Shown: in pieces, positions 6,584 through 9,229 of the stretch
Position numbering within the stretch: the first letter of the stretch is position 1
Layout of the letters: each line of letters opens with the position of its first letter
Source of the DNA: JAZDLO01 sp043801935
GTDB lineage: Bacteria > Actinomycetota > Thermoleophilia > RBG-16-64-13
Assembly: GCA_043801935.1 (NCBI GenBank)
Contig: JAZDLO010000093.1
Coordinates: forward strand, 1-9,229
Reading direction: 5' to 3'
Length of the DNA: 9,229 nt
The notes under the pieces: generated by a model
What the model saw: only the letters and a program-made list of their open reading frames with translations
Told to the model about the DNA's origin: nothing
The model's database searches: none
Translations under genes and position numbers: made by a program

Positions 6584-6601
6584 CGCCCGCTGAGGCGGGC
6601 G
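6584..6601 (-). terminator. GC-rich hairpin behind the rrf2 gene, possible attenuator or weak terminator
   Basis: CGCCCGC (6584-6590) and GCGGGCG (6595-6601) form a perfect 7-bp stem with a 4-nt loop, 73 nt after the rrf2 stop. No T-tract follows on the minus strand, so a rho-independent terminator is not established. It could reduce read-through from rrf2 into metY or protect an rrf2 mRNA end. Confidence 0.35.
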
Positions 6602-6606
6602 CCGGT

Positions 6607-6648
6607 GGCACCTCTGTTGCCGCTGGCGCCTCTGTTGCCGGTGGCGCT
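6607..6648 (-). repeat. 18-bp tandem repeat between rrf2 and metY
   Basis: Units at 6607-6624 and 6625-6642 differ at two positions, and a partial third reaches 6648. Read on the minus strand in one frame they give GNRGAS and GNRGAT, a Gly-rich hexapeptide pattern like the GGAGSR unit at 1498-1542. It lies outside any recognised gene, 26 nt behind the rrf2 stop. Confidence 0.75.
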
Positions 6649-6673
6649 GCCTATCGGGCCACCGGCCGGCGCG

Positions 6674-7123
6674 CTATATCGCATAGTTGATGGCTTCGCG
6701 TTCATTGGCGATCCGTTCTTGTTCGACCAGGTCTTTGAAGTTGGCCCCGTCATACACGTCCATCATCGCACTGTGGGCCCTCTCCCACATGGGGAGCAGC
6801 ACGCAGCCCAGGCTCAGCGGGCATTCGTGGCCGGCGGCGGCGTCGACGCAGTCGATGGCGGACATGGGACCCTGGACCGCGCGGATCACCTCCCCCACCG
6901 ACACCCCTTCCGGACGACCGCGGAGGAGATAGCCACCCTCTCTACCCCGCACCGACTCGACGATCCCCGCCTGGCGCAGTTGGGTAAGGATATTCCCCAA
7001 GAAGCGGATGGGGATAAACTGAGCCGAAGCGATCTGCGCCGCTTTGATCGGCCCCGACCCTTCACATTTGGCCAGCTCGAAGACGGCCCGCACCGCGTAT
7101 TGCGATCTCTGAGAAAGCACCAT
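6674..7123 (-). CDS. Rrf2-family transcriptional regulator with three Fe-S-type cysteines
   Basis: This 149-residue protein has the Rrf2 winged helix at the N-terminus: LSQRSQYAVRAVFELAK (3-19), then QIASAQFIPIRFLGNILTQL with the recognition helix and GIVESVRGREGGYLL as the wing (53-67). Beyond residue 90 are Cys92, Cys101 and Cys107 (C-x8-C-x5-C), at the place where IscR, NsrR and RirA bind an Fe-S cluster. The first gap is a little longer than the x5 of IscR. This favours an Fe-S, NO or redox sensor over the cysteine-free CymR type, although the neighbouring metY-cysK genes suggest a sulfur regulon as for CymR. A TTGACA/TACTAT promoter lies about 100 nt upstream with a possible operator on its start region, so autoregulation is plausible. 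The ATG at 7123 fits the family start; its ribosome binding site is weak. Confidence 0.92.
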   Translation of the reverse strand: MVLSQRSQYAVRAVFELAKCEGSGPIKAAQIASAQFIPIRFLGNILTQLRQAGIVESVRGREGGYLLRGRPEGVSVGEVIRAVQGPMSAIDCVDAAAGHECPLSLGCVLLPMWERAHSAMMDVYDGANFKDLVEQERIANEREAINYAI

Positions 7124-7141
7124 ACCGCCCTACCTGCCGCC

Positions 7142-7158
7142 GCCGGCTCGCTGCCGGC
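7142..7158 (-). other. second hairpin of the rrf2 leader
   Basis: Two GCCGGC copies (7142-7147 and 7153-7158) pair around a 5-nt loop, about 20 nt before the rrf2 start codon. GCCGGC is itself palindromic, so other pairings are possible. It could affect translation of rrf2. Confidence 0.3.
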
Positions 7159-7174
7159 ACCCGGCTATCCCTCT

Positions 7175-7197
7175 GACCAGCCGCGACTGCGGCTGTC
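7175..7197 (-). other. hairpin near the predicted 5' end of the rrf2 mRNA
   Basis: CAGCCGC (7178-7184) and GCGGCTG (7189-7195) form a perfect 7-bp stem with a 4-nt loop, extended by GA/TC across one bulged base. It lies some 20 nt after the predicted transcription start. It could protect the 5' end or be part of a regulatory leader; it matches no riboswitch I know. Confidence 0.45.
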
Positions 7198-7202
7198 CGA
7201 TT

Positions 7203-7229
7203 ACTACACTAACTTGATAGAAATAGTAG
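7203..7229 (-). promoter_or_regulatory. candidate Rrf2 operator over the -10/+1 region
   Basis: An AT-rich stretch with imperfect dyad symmetry: CTAC (7204-7207) facing GTAG (7226-7229), with an inner TAACTTGATA (7210-7219) that is palindromic except for A/T choices. The two symmetries are not exactly concentric. The position on the promoter's start region is typical of Rrf2 self-repression. No second copy was seen before metY. Confidence 0.35.
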
Positions 7230-7251
7230 ATTCAAGATGAGACGTTGTCAA
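7223..7251 (-). promoter_or_regulatory. sigma70-type promoter of the rrf2 (sulfur) gene cluster
   Basis: On the minus strand, TTGACA (7246-7251, perfect -35) is followed by a 17-nt spacer and TACTAT (7223-7228, 4 of 6 to TATAAT). Transcription would start near 7216 and give a 5' leader of about 93 nt for rrf2. It stands out as AT-rich against the flanking DNA, and separates the HAD gene from the sulfur cluster. Confidence 0.75.
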
Positions 7252-7348
7252 GTGGCTTCTGCTCCCCGCGCTGGCTACAGAGGACGCCCGCCTTCTGCGG
7301 CTCGCGCCCGAGATAGCTCGTACGCCGGCCTCCTGGTCAGAGCCTGTC

Positions 7349-8308
7349 TCAGAGTCTGTCGAGTAAGGCAGGCAGTTCCCGCAGGTCGGCCAGCACGTGA
7401 TCGGGGAGCGCGACGCCGCCGGCGTCGCCCGTGGCGTCCTCGGCTCGGGCCTTCTCCAGATCATCCTCGCTGGTCACCCCCGTCAGCACCAGCGCCGTGA
7501 TCATGCCCGCAGCGCGTCCCATGGCGATGTCGGTGCTCAGCCGGTCACCTATGAACAGGGTCTGCGAGCTAGGGACGCCGGTGATCGAGGCGAGGGCCTC
7601 GGCCAGAGCGAGGCCGGGCTTACCCATGAGGACCGGCTCTGCCTGGGCGGCGGTGGCCACCGCCGCCACGATGGCGCCGGCCCCCGGGACCAACCCGTGC
7701 GGGGTGGGATACGTCGCGTCATCGTTGGTGGCCACGAACAGCGCCCCAGCCATGATGGCTGCCTGCGCCGCCGCCACCATGTGGAAGGACAGCGCCCGAT
7801 CCATGCCCACCACCACCGCCGCTGGGAATGCGCACGCGCCCGAAATGGGCGCGCCCGCCCCATCCGTTGCCGGCGCGTGACAGACACTCAGACCGGCCTC
7901 CCGCAACTCGCGCATCAACCCGGCCTCCCCTAACACCATCACCGGCGCTCCCTCGGGCAGACGTTCCCGCAGCCACCGCCCGGTCACGAAGCCCGAGGTG
8001 AGGACCCGTTCGACGCCGGCCGGGACTCCCATCCCGGCCAGCCGCTCCGACACCGTCTCCCGATGGGCCGTGGAGTTGTTGCTGACGTAGCGCAGGTCGA
8101 GACCGCGGCGGAGAACGTCTTCCAGGGCCTCGATGACCCCCGGCAGCACCATGGCGCCCCGGTACACGACCCCGTCCAGGTCCAGAGCCACCAGCCGGAT
8201 GCCGGCGCGAGTGCGGTCCGAGGTCCCCCCTCCGGCAGCCGCGGCCCCGCCGGTGCCGCCCGCACCGCCCGCGGCGCCCCTACCGCCCGTGCCGCCCGCA
8301 ACGCCCAT
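7349..8308 (-). CDS. HAD superfamily IIA (NagD / phosphoglycolate-phosphatase-like) hydrolase
   Basis: This 319-residue phosphatase of the NagD/PGP/pNPPase class carries all HAD motifs: VALDLDGVVYRG with nucleophile Asp43 and Asp45, VSNNST (75-80, motif II), MGKPG with Lys230 (motif III) and FIGDRLSTDI with Asp255 and Asp260 (motif IV). The C2 cap segment FVATNDDATYPTPHGLVPGAGA (191-212) is typical of class IIA. Phosphoglycolate or another small phosphoester is a likely substrate; the true one cannot be told. ATG at 8308 shares its A with the stop of the upstream DUF362 gene (TGATG), so translation is coupled. Residues 2-29 are an odd Gly/Ala-rich repeat before the catalytic domain, which starts near residue 37. 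No better start lies between, but a start inside the tract cannot be excluded. The C-terminus has an Ala/Gly/Asp-rich insertion near 287-300. Confidence 0.92.
   Translation of the reverse strand: MGVAGGTGGRGAAGGAGGTGGAAAAGGGTSDRTRAGIRLVALDLDGVVYRGAMVLPGVIEALEDVLRRGLDLRYVSNNSTAHRETVSERLAGMGVPAGVERVLTSGFVTGRWLRERLPEGAPVMVLGEAGLMRELREAGLSVCHAPATDGAGAPISGACAFPAAVVVGMDRALSFHMVAAAQAAIMAGALFVATNDDATYPTPHGLVPGAGAIVAAVATAAQAEPVLMGKPGLALAEALASITGVPSSQTLFIGDRLSTDIAMGRAAGMITALVLTGVTSEDDLEKARAEDATGDAGGVALPDHVLADLRELPALLDRL
8222..8305 (-). repeat. GGN-type repeat coding the Gly/Ala-rich N-terminus of the HAD protein
   Basis: Read on the minus strand it gives residues 2-29 (V-A-G-G-T-G-G-R-G-A-A-G-G-A-G-G-T and so on). 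Two copies of a 17-mer, at 8299-8283 (GCGGGCGGCACGGGCGG) and 8263-8247, differ by one base, and each is close to 1504-1520 on the plus strand. It begins immediately after the start codon. Confidence 0.7.
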
Positions 8309-9229
8309 CACACCAGCCCCAACCGATGCACCGCCCGGCCCAGCCCGGTGAACTCCAGGTCGATGGCCGCCGAGGGACAGACCTCGTGACAGCAGTAGCA
8401 CCGGATGCAGAGGTCGTCGTCTACCCTGGCGACTAGAGCCCCGGTGTCCATGCTTATGGCCCTGCCCGGGCAGGCCTGCTCGCAGGACCCGCACAGCGTG
8501 CAGCGGCCTCTCTTGGGCCGCGGCCTGGGGCTGAAACCTCCCCTCAGGATCGGCCGGGACAAACGCTCCACGACACCCACCGGGTTGTCGCCCCGCTCCC
8601 TGGCGTGGCGCGCCGGCAGCAGGAAGTCCTTCACCTGCAACTCGGCCACCGGCACCCCCACCGTGTCGACATCCGCGGCGCGCCCGCTCCACAGGCCTCT
8701 CTCGCGGGCAGCGGCGAGCACGGGGACCGCCCCCGTGTCGATCCGGGCGATACGACAACAGGCCACGTCCATCGCCACCGTATCGGTCCCCGCAAGAAGG
8801 AAGCCGAGGGGCCGAGCCGTGCCCCCGGTGCCGGGGCCCTTGCCTTCCATCCCCACGATGGCGTCGATGATGCTGAGGCGGGGACGCACGAACCCGGCGA
8901 CGTCGAGCAGCATATCGGCGAAACGCAGGGGGTCGGCGAACTTGCCGTGATAGCCGACTTTGTTGAGTCCGGGGATCACGCCGAAGAGGTTCTTGGTCGC
9001 TCCGGTGAAGGTCATGAATGTGTGGGTCTTGAACTTGGCCAGGTTGATGACCCCGTCTGCTTCCAGGATGGGATCCATCACCTGCAGTCGGCGCACCAAA
9101 AGGGCCTCGGGAAGCGAGACCTCCTGCCACTGCATGTCCCAATTGAGCTTGAAGCCGTAGCGACCGGCCGCTTCGCGCAGGCCGGTCTTGCGGTAGACCC
9201 GGTTGACGACCGTCTTCACGTGCACGATG
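8308..9229 (-). CDS. DUF362 protein with C-terminal 2x[4Fe-4S] ferredoxin, 5'-truncated by the window edge
   Basis: The frame is open to the right edge; a GTG at 9225 is internal rather than a start, because the N-terminal part of DUF362 (with its conserved KPN-type segment) is missing. Counting from that GTG codon, ADGVINLAKFKTHTFMTFTGA (56-76), TKNLFGVIPG (77-86) and GFLLAGTDTVAMDVACCRI (141-159) are DUF362 signatures. Two ferredoxin motifs follow: CTLCGSCEQACP (Cys242, 245, 248, 252) and CIRCYCCHEVCP (Cys273, 276, 279, 283, plus extra Cys278). No membrane segment or signal is visible in the part present, so a soluble iron-sulfur protein is likely. The function of the family is unknown; such proteins are frequent in anaerobes and may serve electron transfer. 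The stop overlaps the HAD start (TGATG), so the two genes are co-translated. Confidence 0.92.
   Translation of the reverse strand, partial: IVHVKTVVNRVYRKTGLREAAGRYGFKLNWDMQWQEVSLPEALLVRRLQVMDPILEADGVINLAKFKTHTFMTFTGATKNLFGVIPGLNKVGYHGKFADPLRFADMLLDVAGFVRPRLSIIDAIVGMEGKGPGTGGTARPLGFLLAGTDTVAMDVACCRIARIDTGAVPVLAAARERGLWSGRAADVDTVGVPVAELQVKDFLLPARHARERGDNPVGVVERLSRPILRGGFSPRPRPKRGRCTLCGSCEQACPGRAISMDTGALVARVDDDLCIRCYCCHEVCPSAAIDLEFTGLGRAVHRLGLV

Noticed and set aside
6605..7240. 211-codon plus-strand frame opposite rrf2
   Set aside because: Shadow of the Rrf2 gene, which has clear family motifs on the minus strand.
7339..7360. Imperfect direct repeat AGAGCCTGTC / AGAGTCTGTC at the HAD stop
   Set aside because: Only two short copies, with no link to a known element; likely chance.
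8133..8351. Proline/alanine-rich plus-strand frame
   Set aside because: It is the antisense reading of the Gly/Ala repeat at the HAD start and has no independent support.
8309..9142. N-terminal extension of the HAD frame through the DUF362 gene
   Set aside because: HAD homology begins after 8308 and the upstream part is a shadow of the DUF362 frame; TGATG coupling marks the start.

Overview
The window comes from a high-GC bacterium. Most genes look about two-thirds G+C, with ATG starts, purine-rich ribosome binding sites and many 1-17 nt gene overlaps. Stand-alone NHEJ modules of LigD type, an Fe-S-type Rrf2 regulator, sulfhydrylation-type Cys/Met synthesis and a DUF362-ferredoxin would suit an actinobacterial lineage, a high-GC Bacillota or a Chloroflexota-like organism. 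I cannot resolve the phylum from sequence alone. No phage, insertion sequence, CRISPR array, tRNA or rRNA was found.

Layout. (1) 1-2564, plus strand: the 3' part of a LigD-type 3'-phosphoesterase (PE) gene open at the left edge, a separate LigD-type polymerase/primase (POL) gene 4 nt later, a possible 34-codon linker ORF joined by ATGA overlaps at both ends, and an atypical NAD(P)-binding SDR protein. The first two belong to bacterial non-homologous end joining; Ku and the ligase module would have to lie outside the window. (2) 2565-3040: a gene-poor, lower-GC convergent gap. (3) 3041-7251, minus strand, read right to left: a strong sigma70-type promoter with a possible operator, an Rrf2 regulator with three cysteines at Fe-S ligand positions, a 285-nt spacer with an 18-bp tandem repeat and hairpins, then metY (O-acetylhomoserine sulfhydrylase), cysK (O-acetylserine sulfhydrylase, 17-nt overlap with metY) and a ThiF/MoeB/HesA-type E1-like adenylyltransferase 29 nt later. 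This is a sulfur-assimilation cluster. (4) 7349-9229, minus strand: a DUF362 plus 2x[4Fe-4S] ferredoxin protein (N-terminus beyond the right edge) overlapping by TGATG a NagD-like HAD-IIA phosphatase.

How they may work together: MetY and CysK put sulfide-level sulfur into homocysteine and cysteine. The adjoining E1-like enzyme raises the possibility that the sulfur is delivered as a protein thiocarboxylate (as in Mycobacterium CysO and Wolinella HcyS systems), although no carrier protein gene is present here. The Rrf2 protein could sense Fe-S or redox status and control the cluster.

The most unusual structural signal is a family of short GC-rich, Gly/Ala-coding repeats. They occur as an in-frame insertion in the POL domain, as the linker ORF before the SDR gene, as the first 29 residues of the HAD protein, and as an 18-bp tandem repeat behind the rrf2 gene. 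A 17-mer is shared with one mismatch between two loci about 6.8 kb apart. This looks like a dispersed, coding-compatible repeat that settles in linkers and gene junctions.
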